From NCBI GenBank assembly GCA_008360975.2, contig CM039182.1, positions 31,855,566 through 31,919,565 on the forward strand: 64,000 bases of DNA. The letters run 5' to 3'. Below the pieces are notes generated by a model. That model searched no databases. It was not told the DNA's origin and was given only the letters and a program-made list of their open reading frames with translations. This document shows positions 39,752 through 51,900 of the stretch, piece after piece. Source of the DNA: Lichenostomus cassidix (Eukaryota; Chordata; Aves; Passeriformes; Meliphagidae). How positions within the stretch are numbered: the stretch's first letter is position 1; every line of letters starts with the position of its first letter. The translations under genes and the position numbers were made by a program.

Positions 39752-39800
39752 CTCCCACTGCAAGTGAGGCGGGATATTCCTGATCTGAAGCTTCCGACTC
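39752..39800 (-). CDS. IGF2BP3: IGF2BP3 coding exon 3 (first strand of RRM2)
   Basis: A 49-bp exon on the minus strand. The first base completes AGG (Arg) with exon 2. The rest encodes SRKLQIRNIPPHLQWE, identical to what I recall for vertebrate IGF2BP3. LQIRNI is the RNP2 strand of RRM2. The acceptor is TTTATCTGCAG (ending at 39801) behind a T-rich tract. The donor after GAG is GTAGGA (39751-39746), moderate in strength. The exon ends in phase 0. With exon 2 upstream by 22.8 kb the frame is continuous: ...PKRQ-R-SRKLQIRNI.... The next exon, expected to begin VLDSLL, was searched for by eye on the minus strand of 1-39751 and not found. Confidence 0.95.
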
Positions 39801-39969
39801 CTGCAGATAAATTAAAGAAAATATTTTAAAAAAAGACCAAAGAAAACATTATTTCAAGATAGACTATACATAGCAGTGTCATACATTTAAGCATCTGTCA
39901 TACTAAAAGGGGCAAAACCAAATACAGAATTCAAAAAAACCAACAGATCGCCGAGGGGGGAATGTCAGG

Positions 39970-40233
39970 TCAAAACCATTTCAAGTCCAAAGAACTGTTA
40001 CAGAAATACTTGTTACACATTTGACAGCTGTTACATTTCATGAAGCCTCCACTTTTCTTGAAGAGTATTTCTATTTTAGCTTTAAGGCCTTCAGTATCTA
40101 ATTCTCTGTTATAAATGGGTGTGATAATCCCATGTATTTCTACTGGGCTCTCCTTCACACACTTCCAGAGTTTTTTGTTATTTTGTTTTTTAAATTCACC
40201 AAGATGATACTTCAGGATTTCATCTCCCTTCAA
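39970..40233 (-). other. Lysine-rich ORF 170 bp upstream of exon 3, unidentified
   Basis: An 87-codon minus-strand frame without an ATG start (the first codon is TTG). It stays open further upstream in an AT-rich context. It includes SPVEIHGIITPIYN and a cysteine cluster, CNSCQMCNKYFC, near its end. It lies in intron 2, with its stop 170 bp before the exon 3 acceptor. The frame is open longer than expected for such AT-rich DNA, which suggests a protein-derived relic. I cannot name a family, and chance is not excluded. Confidence 0.2.
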
Positions 40234-42639
40234 GGTAGTGAATATAAATTTGAATAAATTTGTTTTAATACTAAGCTTTTAATTAATTAAATGGTGGACT
40301 ATCTTCTAATATTTACATGACTAACATTCTTCATCCCTGATTGGGAGGAGAGGATAAGAGTCAGTAAATTCGTTGTATTTTCACCCCAAATTTACATCAG
40401 TTTTCACTTATCTAGTAAACAAAACATTCACTTTGAAGTGCTACTGCAAAGCCTGGCAGTGTACTGGCTGCCTTCACAGCCAGGTCCTTTGTCTCCTCCC
40501 TTCCCCCAAAGTGAGAGAACAAATGAATGCCAGAGATGCCACAAAACCCTTGGGATTTACAAGAATGTGTAGATTAACACAGTTTCGGCTGGGCTCAGGT
40601 ACATTGAATTTGTAGGGTCATCCTGACAAACTCTAGGAAAGGGGACAACAGAGAGCAGTCAATGCTTAGAAGGTCTCAACTGCATTTTGGTACAGCAAAG
40701 CAACTAAAATAAGTGTCCTGTGCTCGAACACTTAGTTTTACCTCACATTTTAATTGCTCAATAATGACCTCTCTCAGAAAAAAATGCTTCACATTTTAAG
40801 GACTTTTTCTAAACTTATACAAGCCAGCGAAGTCTTGCAGCAAAACAAGTTTTAGAGATGTTCCTGTCTAGCAATAAAATCAAAAGCTTTCCTTTTCGCC
40901 CCCAAATCCTTTTAAAATACACTCCTTTCCCTAACACCACCACCTACCCAGGCCTGCAGTGAGTGTTTTACATCTTGAAATGCTCTTCTCAACAGGCTTT
41001 GTTCAAGGCACAGCCAGAGGTTACAGCACAAAGCCATCTTGCCCAAACTGCTCCTCATGTGGAGGTGTCACCCCCAACACTACAGTGACCGTGAGATCAA
41101 GCAACAAATGTGCTTTGGCCAGAAAATAGAAACATGTCTTAGTTTTGTAGCATTTCTCAGCTGCTTTCACTCCCTCTCAAGCAAGTAGGAGCAGATTTCA
41201 GCATTTGATCATATAAATAGGCAAGGAAGGGAGAACGAAAACCCAAACCACACGCAACCCAGTTAAGGTTTCATTTTCAATAAAGCAAGGAAAGTCAGGA
41301 GCTGCTTTACTGTAATAGAAAGGGCAGAAAATTTTCTTGAAGTCTGCAAAGATTTCCTTAGACCATAATGTCAGGTAGTGAAACTGCTACAAAACAGTTG
41401 CCCTAAAGTAGTGATATACTGTTCTGAAATATCAAAATAATCTCACACAGCAACCTGAAACTTGGAAGCTGGGTCCTGAAGTAGAAAATAAAAGGGGATG
41501 TTCATTCAATATTAAAAATAAGGGGAAATTTTAATACAGCAAAACCCCAAACCACAGAATTGGCAGCCAATACACTATTCAGCGTGTTTCAAACCGTGTT
41601 GTGCCATTACTCTCTCACACTTGTAGATTCGAATTAAAATTCATGAGTTTCATAGCAAGGAATGCCACTCACACTCACAGAAGGATCTGAGCCCTACAGC
41701 CCTGCCGCCACACCACCAGCAGGTCTCACCCCTGCTCCACGCCCAAGCTTGGCCACAAATGCTCACACTGAGCAGGGTATATCCGCTGGTGAGGAAGCAA
41801 GCAGGGGGGAAAAGCCATCTCCAGAAACACACAAGTTTCACAAAACTACCTCCTCACATTTCATTTCAGAGGGAAAACCTCTTCTCAGAGAGGAAAACAC
41901 ATCTCTACTGCTCAACACCTGAAAGATGGACCAAAATAAGAGCAATCTCTGCTTTGATTTGTCTAATGCTGAGGACTACCACAAGGTTTGCTGGTGGGTT
42001 TTTTTCTTCCCCCATGACTTCAAGAGACTGAAAAGTTTGATACAATTTAAAACTTTAGCCAGCCAACAATTGTAGCACAGAAATAACTTGAACATCCTGA
42101 AAAGGAGAAGGAAGAGAGATGAGCAAGAAAGAAATTCCACCTTAAAATTACTATTTCCCCTGCCACATTCATAAACAGCAAAAGGAAATAGCAAGCTAAG
42201 TACAAAACAGGTACGCTCCTGTTGTGCACCTCAATTTATGGCAATAGTGAGACACCTATTGTACAAAACTGAAAGGTCACTCCAAAAATACAATAATAGC
42301 TACAAACACACCATTTAATTTGGAGCTATTTGTGCCTTCATCAGTTTCTTGGCTGCAAGTAATTTTAAATTGTCACCGAGTGCACAGGTTTGAAATCTCG
42401 TGTTTACTTATGCATGTGAAAATTCAATTTAATGTTTCGCATTATTTCTGTATCACAATTAGCAATAGGGAAAAAATATAATTGAATAAAGTTTTGCATG
42501 GCCAAGAGAGGAATCACAGAACCGGCAGAAAACACCATGGACACATTTGAGATTTCTCTATTTCCTATTATCCCCCTCTCCAAGACCTAATAGATTCCTC
42601 AAGAATGCCTAGAAGTACAACAAAGCTTGCACCCCCTTT

Positions 42640-42900
42640 CCCCTTCTACTCTTCTCCACACACAAAAAGGATAGCTAGAAATGCCCTAGCTGTCTCTGTG
42701 CTGGCAGGAGCAGAACGAGCAGCAAGCAGACCGAGAGCGAATCTCCCACGTGCTGCGATAACTCGCGGATGCAGCTCCTGCTCCGAGATCGCTCCCTCCC
42801 GTCCTTCTCCCGCAAGCTTGGGCAGCTCCTCACTGCAGGGCAGCACGAGTGAGTTTGCAGGCACCGTCCCTACGGCTTGCACGTGAGCCCACAGAAACCA
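42640..42900. promoter_or_regulatory. CpG-enriched patch with two CACGTG E-boxes inside intron 2
   Basis: About fifteen CpG fall in the 190 bases from 42708 to 42890, with GC content near 60%. The flanks are AT-rich and almost CpG-free. Two perfect E-boxes CACGTG lie at 42747-42752 and 42880-42885, and CTCGCGG and TCCGAGATCG are also present. It sits 2.8-3.1 kb upstream of exon 3 on the transcript. It could be an internal promoter or enhancer. I see no clear TATA box or associated start exon, so the role is inference. Confidence 0.45.
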
Positions 42901-45900
42901 GCTCTCAAGTTCAAGAAAATCCCCAAACCAAGTGCAAGGAGTATAGCAAAGAGTCAGGGACAAAGCTGGTTCCTGACGGAATTCAGCAGAGCAGCAACAG
43001 CTTCCACAGGGATGGGTTCGGACTTCAGCAAGCACTCTTTTGCACAGGGTCAGAACTCCACACAATAGGTGGGGAAGGGAAAAAGTAAAGAGCATCTTCC
43101 TGGAAATACACTCCCATCTCAGACACTGTTAGCTCTTTAAGGATGCTTCCATCTTCCTCATGAACCTGTTTCCTTCGGCAAAGTATGGTATATGCAAAGA
43201 TCCTATAGCTTTTGTATCCCAGGCAGCAGAACCCTACAGAGGGTTTTGTTACGTTCTGCTTGAAATAATCAAGTTTTTTTCCTTTATGACTACTTGCAGT
43301 CACACCGTGTATAACAAGAAAGAACCCTTTGTCATCCCATGAAGGTATTATATTACAATAGTTTCATTTAATATATAGCTCACCTAGTCTTAAATACTTA
43401 GTAAAACCCTGCCAGCATCTATCATCAATGTGACTCACATAAGCCTTGTGTATGCACTTTTTCCAGTTTAAGCAGATTTCTTAATTCATTTCTCCCATTC
43501 TAAATAGGCATTGCAAATAGATGCCAGCTGAAAAAACTCTGGGTAAATTAGGTTTGTGCTCTGTATCCTACTAAGGTTTTGGAAAGCTATCTATGTTCAC
43601 AGCATATGAGCAGATATTCCCACTCATTTCTCTCTTTCAAAGATACCCAAAACACATTTTATTGGGTAAGAAAAAACAGACTTCTCTGGTTTCTGTACAA
43701 GGTTAGTCCATAAGCAATTGTTTGGCAATAATTTACTTTTCTTAAAAGGAATTGCACACATTCTGATCCTTCTTTCCAGGTACTATCCAGGTAACATGAT
43801 TCAGGTGCTTTAAGCCACTGCTGACAACCATATGCCAACATATTTATTCTGGGGATGTTGAGATCTGGAGCCTTGCATTTGGGGGACATGAATCCCTGCA
43901 ACCCTGAAAGCAGGTAAAACAAAAAGCCACCATGGTGCCCCTTCACAAGGCAAGCAGGTTATTTGTGCTACATGTGTGTGCAGAGACAGAAAGGGCAAAG
44001 TACCATAAAGATGGATAATTTACTAAAAGCCATTTTAGCGATCTCTGGAGGGGCAATCTCTCTTGCATCAATACAGAGAACAAACATGCACAGGGACACC
44101 CAGTGCTCCCAACCCACAAGGGCCTTCCACACACATGAAACACTACTGAACATGTCTTAGGAAAAAGGCGGTAGGAGAGAGAAAATGCTGAAATCGTGGC
44201 TTTACTTCATTTCTTTTATATATACCCTTTCCTTCTCTCTCTGCCCTCAATCTATACACCAAGTTTTCTTCCTTCAATATATTAAGTTCCCCTTTAGTTA
44301 AAAGGATCTCAAAACTGTCTAATTTTGCACCCCTGTATTAAATCTCACTATACACTTTCACTAATACAATCTCACTGTATGCTTTATATGATGTTTAGCA
44401 AGGGCAAATCACATCAGATCTGCACCTCCTCTTAAAGAAAAATAATTTTAAATAACAGGAGATAGACAATTATAAAGCAAGGAACAATAAAAGTATCCTG
44501 CTTTCCCTCACAGTTCTGATTTTTTGTCTCTCATACATGTGTCAAAATGTTACTATTTCAGAGAGAAACAAATGCAAGTATCAAAGTGACTGCACTTCCA
44601 CACAGTTGTACCTATACTCTTCCCAGACCCTTCTCATCATCCTCCCTCCCGTCCAGAGACATGCTGCCTCCTACTCCTTAATTCCCATTTCTCAACAATA
44701 ACACCACTTAATAGTCTCTTATTTCAGCAGCCATATGAACTATATGAACAACATTAATGCCTTAAACCCACAGAGCACAAACCTACTCCTTTTAAACAAG
44801 AGCCTATGGAAAAAGAGTTAAACATGTTTGAAAGGAGATCAAGTGAACATCAACAATGTTAGTCCATTCAACTGTTTGAACTCAATACCTATGGGATAGA
44901 AAGCAAATGGTCTACCTTTTCCACTCTTAGGAACGTGCAAAGAGCAAATGCTTATTCATTCCATCCATTCTAGGTCTGCACTGCCATGCTGGTTACCTGG
45001 AAGGAGCCTTGGCACCTCACACCACAGGTGCAGAGTGTGCCAATACCCACCAGCACCCAGTGCTAGGACCTCCCAGCACTGCCTCCCAGCTCTGGGAGCC
45101 ACACAAGATGCCACTGCAAACCCACTCACCAAAACAACCGTTTTTCTCACTGAGCTCCAAAGAACTGCACGAAGACAAAAATTGTCAGTTCTCAGGCTTA
45201 CTTCACTGACAACCCAAACTGAACATAGACAGCTGGAGATGAAATGTTAAAAAACCACCACACAGCAAAAAAACCTTCTATGGAGTGTGGGTACTGCCAT
45301 ACGGTAAGAAATAGGTTCTGTATAAAAAGTCCCAATAGGAACAGCCATAGAAACAAAGTTAGCAACTCTTATAAACAAATGGAAAACTGCTGGTAATCAA
45401 CTGAATTTATAGGGGAAGGGAAAGAGGTGTCTTATTGTTTACTCTGCAGCCAGAAAAATAAAAACAGGCAAGAAAAATCCCACACAAAAGCTACCCCCAC
45501 ACAGAGTTCATAAGTTTCTCCCCCTCGGGTTGCTTCAAGTAGCTGATGCTCGGTCACAACAGAGTGAATCAGTGCTTTTAATGCTCTTCTAGTGGGAAGA
45601 AAGAAAAAAGGGAGCCAAGTTTAACAGGACAAAATAAATAATCCTTAACTCTCAATTCAGATGAGTGTGGTTGGGTGAAAAAGCAGTAGTTTTCTAGTTC
45701 AGGGTGAGGGAGGGGAATTCTCATTTTCTTAATGGTAAATGTAGGTAACGATACAGATTGAGCCACTGGAGCAGCTTGTCCTGTAAGAGGTGCTGCAGCC
45801 TCTGTCTGCCCCACTCTTCACACTGAGATTTCATGGGTTTAAGCAATCTTTTCACTCTAAGTTGTTCACATTTGATTCCTAAAGGTATCTAACAAACTGC

Positions 45901-48900
45901 AGTAAGTCCATTCAAATAAAGCTCATTGAATGGACATTCTAAGCCATTTTTTAATACAACATTTTAGATGCATATACTTATGCAACTATATATCTCAATA
46001 TGCTTTTTCCTAACAAGTATTTCTGATAAATACAAAACCAAAGGGTCACACTTCCCACCTAAAAAGAAGGTATTCTGAATTTCTTTAAAAAACAAACTCA
46101 GGGTCAGTTAAGTGACAAACAGGGTTGTTTATAACACTTATATTAAAAGGTAATTAATTTCTATTATCTATTACAAGGCACAATGATGACATAGTTATTG
46201 TATTTTATCAAATAAAGCCATTAGCTTGTGAAACAGATAGATCATCTTGAAGTTACCTAGCAGAAGAAAGGAGAATGGTTTCAAATACTGACTTGTTAAG
46301 AAACATCACCACTTTTTATTTCTACACGCTGATCTGGTCAGCACAATACTTGAAGAGGAAATGTTATTGCTCCAATTTCAGACCCAATTCAGCAATTCAA
46401 GCAGACAAAGCTTGGCTAAGCCACAGGCAAACTGCAGAAATACTTCTCTTTGTGTTGACTCATTTAATCCCAGACCCAGATTTAAAAGCAGTCTGTACTA
46501 CCACTCAGAATAAGGATTTTCCATAAAATTTAGACAAAGAAAATTTTTTCTTGAAGCTCGTGCAAGACATATTAGTTGGCTCCTAACTACACTTTTCCCC
46601 TTTCATCTGGCATGCACAACCCACCAAAGTAACCAGTTTGGAGAGGTGCATTATCTCAGCATTCAGAATGAAAATATGACTCTTGGATTACCTCACAGAT
46701 CCCTCTGTGCTGATGATCAAATTTCCTACCACTGCCTGCAAAACACGGGGTTTGTTTACTACCTCTCCCCAGGAGGAGCAGCCAGAAGGCAGCACATGGG
46801 GCCAGCTCAGCTCCTCTCCCCAAAGCCACCAGCCCAACGAGGGGACTCAGGGCTGAGCTGCCCTTGCAGGAGTAACTCGAGCACTCCAAAGGAATCTGCA
46901 GGCTTGGGAACGGACAAGAAGCACAGCCAGAATATTTATATTGGCACATCCAAGTCACATCCTGCAAAATGGGCAAATCAAGCAGAGTAAGCCCAGCTGT
47001 AGCTCTCATGTGTGTGGATTACCTGGATAGTAGGCTCTCACCTGTTACCATTTGCTTTAGGATTTTAGCCCGACAATGCTTCACATCACTAATTAGACTA
47101 AAAGCTTATATTCATTATTTGTGAATTCCCTTGAGTGGACCATAAAGGCATCGTAAAAAGAAAAATCTGAAGATTCTGCAATTATCATATTAATGTTGCA
47201 TTTCTCATTTAAAAGAAAAAAAAAAAAACACCTTTCATTTTTTGGGTGCTGTTAACGAGAGAAGGCTGTTAAGATTTTTTTTAAATTAAAGAATTAAACA
47301 CTGCTTTAAATTTAATGGGAAGTTCTAGTGTCCTTTAGAAGAATGGGCCCACCTTTGTGGCTTTTGACACTTATGGTTGGGTCGGTTTTGAGTTTGGTTC
47401 CTCCCTCTCCAGGTGTGTGTCTGTTTTCTAAATGCCACATTTTCTCCTTCCCTCCTCCTCTGAGCAGGGGTCTCTGTCCCTTAAACAACTGAACTATGGA
47501 GCTGATTTTATTGACCAAACTTTTTCAAGCTATGGTCACGTGCCATTTATTCTCTCACCACACCAATAACTTGCAACTAACTGAATAAAAGTGGATAAAA
47601 GTGAAAACACTGTTGAGGTATATGAAATATTGAAAATAAACACCTTTAGAAACAAAAATAGTCCTAAGCATGCAAAAAACTATTTGTTTACTTAATCTCC
47701 TAACCAATATGAACTACTAATCATTTAATTATGGGACATAGCTCTCAGCTTTTATCTTTCTTCTCCCCACCCCTCCTTTTCTTCAGCCACCAAAATAGCC
47801 AAAGGCTCCTTCCCTCCCATCACCTGTTTTCCTAGTGCCCACAGGGCCTGCTACTTGAAGCAGTCACTATTTCCATTACAAACTAACTATGAAAATCTAC
47901 ATCAGCTGTAAGAAGCAGCTCCAGACTGAAACTTGCATAGGGTGCCCTGCAGTATGTGGCCATGTTAGGGGCTGGGGAACAGTAGACTAAAAAAAAAAAA
48001 TTCTTCTTTATTTTATTTTTTAATTTCAATTAATTCAGCTGCCTTTAAAGATCCCAAGGAGCAAAAAGAAATGATGAAGGATATTTCAGTGCCATTTCTG
48101 AAGCAAAAAAAAAAAAAATGCTACCAGCACTACAATAATTAAGAATCCAACAAGAAATTTTGTTCTAAGCAGCTGCTGGAAACAGCCTCAGTGTTTTTAT
48201 TTTGCATGTCTTCCCTACTACCATCTCTTACTCGGCAGGAGTTTGCAAATCAGATAGAAACCCAATGGAAGTAAGTGGCACAGATATCACATACTATGTA
48301 AAATTTTGGCAACTTTTTTGGTATGGGAGGTATGGCACCAGATTAGATCTTATCTAACAATAACTCAATGATTCATCCTTCTCAGACTGAAATAACTAAA
48401 TAAAATTAGCAGCACTCATAGACGAATTCAGTAGCCACCATGCTGCTGAGACCAACTGCTCAACCACGAGCCTGTGTGTGCAGAGAACATCAGAAATTCT
48501 TTCCAGATTCCTTACACCACAGCGATAGACAGGGAGTCGAACCTATTTTGGTCTCTTTCAGGTCACACTTCAGTGAAACTACAGTTGTTCATACTCAATT
48601 TGAGTTCACTGTGTGCTCCAGATTAAACAAATTCAGTTCTGGTTCGGAGCTGGGGGCTGGAAGGGAAGCAAATAGCAAGAGTTGCTCCTCCTATACGCTT
48701 ATAACATTTAATTGCAAGGCTGTGTTACACAATTTCAATGTTTGCTACTCTCTTTTGCTATCAAATATCAGATTTAAAACAGGTTGAGAATAAACTACCT
48801 CAGAATTTAAACTGAGAGTGGCATTAGGGTGGTTCAGGGGCTCATCCCACATCTCTACCACCTCTCTGTTTCACCCCACACATGCACTTCTTAGTGAAAA

Positions 48901-51900
48901 GCCTGTTTGCTGCCTCTCTCAGGCTACTTTACTAAAACTCACACAAATTAATGCCCAATTCCTAAAATTATCTCAGTAAATGAAGATTCCTGTGGGGTCT
49001 AGGAAACAAACACAAACACTTGTGCTGCTGAGAACACCATCTAATTTCAAAAAGCTTACATGCTAGAACTAGAATAACTGAAGTATCTTCTCAGTCTGAT
49101 TTTAAGTGTATATGTAAACTTCAGCTACCGTACTGGCTCTCTGACATTTTCAAGTCTCTTCCATGATACCAAAGGATATTAACAAGGGAAAACTACTTAA
49201 TTTAGGCAACTGTCGGTATAATAATATCTAAAGATATAAATAGTCTTAGTGTTTAAAAGAACAAAAACTAAAAAGTAAAATTGTCAAATGCACTGAGTAA
49301 ATCAACACTTGCAAATGTACATCCACAGGTTTCAGGCTCTTTCCAGAGCTAAGAGCCACTCCAAGAATTGAGTGTGTGTGTGCACATGCATGTATGGCTT
49401 TCACTCTGCATCCATACTGACTGAAACTTCCATTTTTACTACTGTTTTTCAGAAATATGTATATTAATCAACTTTGCAAGAAGACAGCTTACATTGACAT
49501 GATAACTGAGCATTTGAAAGATATACCATGCTCATCATCTGGTGTTCCAGCAAAGCCTAACAATGACCTGCAGTTAACTTGCTCACATGACAAAATTCTT
49601 CTTTTTTAATTAGCATCAAATAAATTTCTGCCTTTCAATCTCAAGACAAATCAAGAAAAAATTTTAAAGTACTGGAAAGACAAATTGTTTCTTTTGAATC
49701 TTCTAGACCACACTAACAGGAATAAAGTAGAATACTCTACCAGCTTTACAGCAGAAATGCCAAGTTTACTGTACATTTCCTATTATCTTTAAAATAAATG
49801 AGTCCTTCCATCCTAATGGCTTCAGTACAACAAGCCTGATTAACACAACTTCAAAACAAAGTTTCAAAGTATCAATTGATGCACACTGTAGCTAAGACTG
49901 CACAGATACCAATTCTCACTTTGATGACCAAGTCATTATTTCACTAGTACACTTTGTTGAACTAATTGAATACCAACAAGAAGAGCTCTCGAGTGCTGGC
50001 CCTTACTAATGGCAATTCCACGTGGCCTTAAACTGATTAAGTGACCTAAATCAGATGAGATATAACACCTTCACCAGAGGAGTGCTAGAATGCGTGGGGT
50101 TTGCACTATTTCCACCAAATAGCTTCTCTTCCTTTCTCTTGCCCTGTCAAAACCCAAAAGTCATCAAAAGTGACCTCTCTGCTGTTTGTCAGTTTTATGT
50201 TGAACGTCAACAGATGCAGAATTTTTTTTTTTAAGTGCCATTGCTTCTTCTATATTTCTGTTACTTGCAAAGAAAAACAATTTTGGTTTATAGTTTTAAA
50301 ACACTATTTTCACTTTTTCAGTAATTTTCATCAAAAAAATTCTCCTCCAAAAATTTAATCCTATTCAATCACACAAAAATTTCGTGAAGAGAGCAGCACC
50401 AAATGAAGTTATTTCATAGATGTACTTTCAGAAAAATGTTACATGTTATTTAGAAGACCTGCATTATTCTCCCCTCAAAAAATTTTATATTCTTGAAGTA
50501 TAGAATGCACCATCCTTCAGCTGGTGTATAAAACTAAAAGCACACACCTTGCACACATACACAATATTTTCTACATTAAGGTCTCACCTAAAGACTGGTT
50601 ACTGAAAAAAATTTAGCTTTTTAATTGACATGTTTTAAGAACTTAAATTTATAATGTAATAACCATGGAAATTCCTTTTTTTTCTTCAGCAGTAAGTTTG
50701 GTCAGGGTAAGTATATCTACACTGGTAAACCCACATGCACAGTAAATAATTTGTACTGCCATAGTTAAAGCATCACAGCCTGTGTGTAAAGGGTCTTTTG
50801 CAATATTTTATATTTACTTAATAGAAATGCTGTTAATTATATCTTGCATTAAACTTCATTTTTAAGAATTACCAAAACAATGTTCTGTGCTTTTGTCATA
50901 GCAGCTTTGATTAGTGCACACAGGCTTACATTGTATAATATATGAAAGCAATCCCTGGGCTTTCATACCAGGGCTTGATTAAAGCCTTAGAGTATCATTT
51001 CATTCTGTTCAACTGGAAAAGTCAACAACTAAAATTCAATTGTTCACTGACTTTAAATTATGCAACATTTCAATTCTACAATTCCTTTCAAAGGCAAGTT
51101 ATGTTGAAAAATTGCTTGTATATAAGAGGTGAAAATGTATTTTCTTTAGCAACCTTTACTGTTAATACGTAATAATTTCCCCCACATTAGTTATACAATT
51201 AAAAAATCTGCCCTGACTTTAAGCAGTGCTATATAGAGCAATTATAGGATAAATACTATCACCTTTTAAATAATTCTATTATTTTTAATTTCTTTTTCAC
51301 AGAAAACAGAATACAGCCCATGTTTTGAGGATGAAAATCACAGCAAGCACTGTCTTTTTCACTGTCATTGTAGATTTGAATACACTGTCATGACCACAGG
51401 AAAAAGCCCAGAATTTACATTTCTGTACTGGAAACTGCACTTTTTACATAGCAGTTAACATTGACATTATTTTAGTTCACTTCATATTAAACTAAGCAAA
51501 ATTGCAATTTTGGATTAGTTACTTTTAAAGCATAGAAAAGGCTTATATCATGCTACAGCTAACCAGTTAAATCCTAAGTATAATTTATAAGTTAATCATC
51601 ATTAATGTCAAGATTATTTGCATTTAGTAAGTTGTAGTTTTCAAAGACATGGCATTTTGCTGGGTATTTAAATCAAAATTATGAACAAAGTTCATATGAA
51701 TGAAGATGATAATTTTGACCAAGTTTAATAAATTATTTAGGAGATAATTACTTTGAATTTAGTTTGTATACAGATGTGCAAGCTTATTATCACACCAAGA
51801 CAGTAATTACTATCTTATTTTTACAATCATTCAGTACTGATTTATAAATAGAGATACCTAAATTAGGTGGTATTTGCCCCCACTAGTAGATCAAGTTGCT

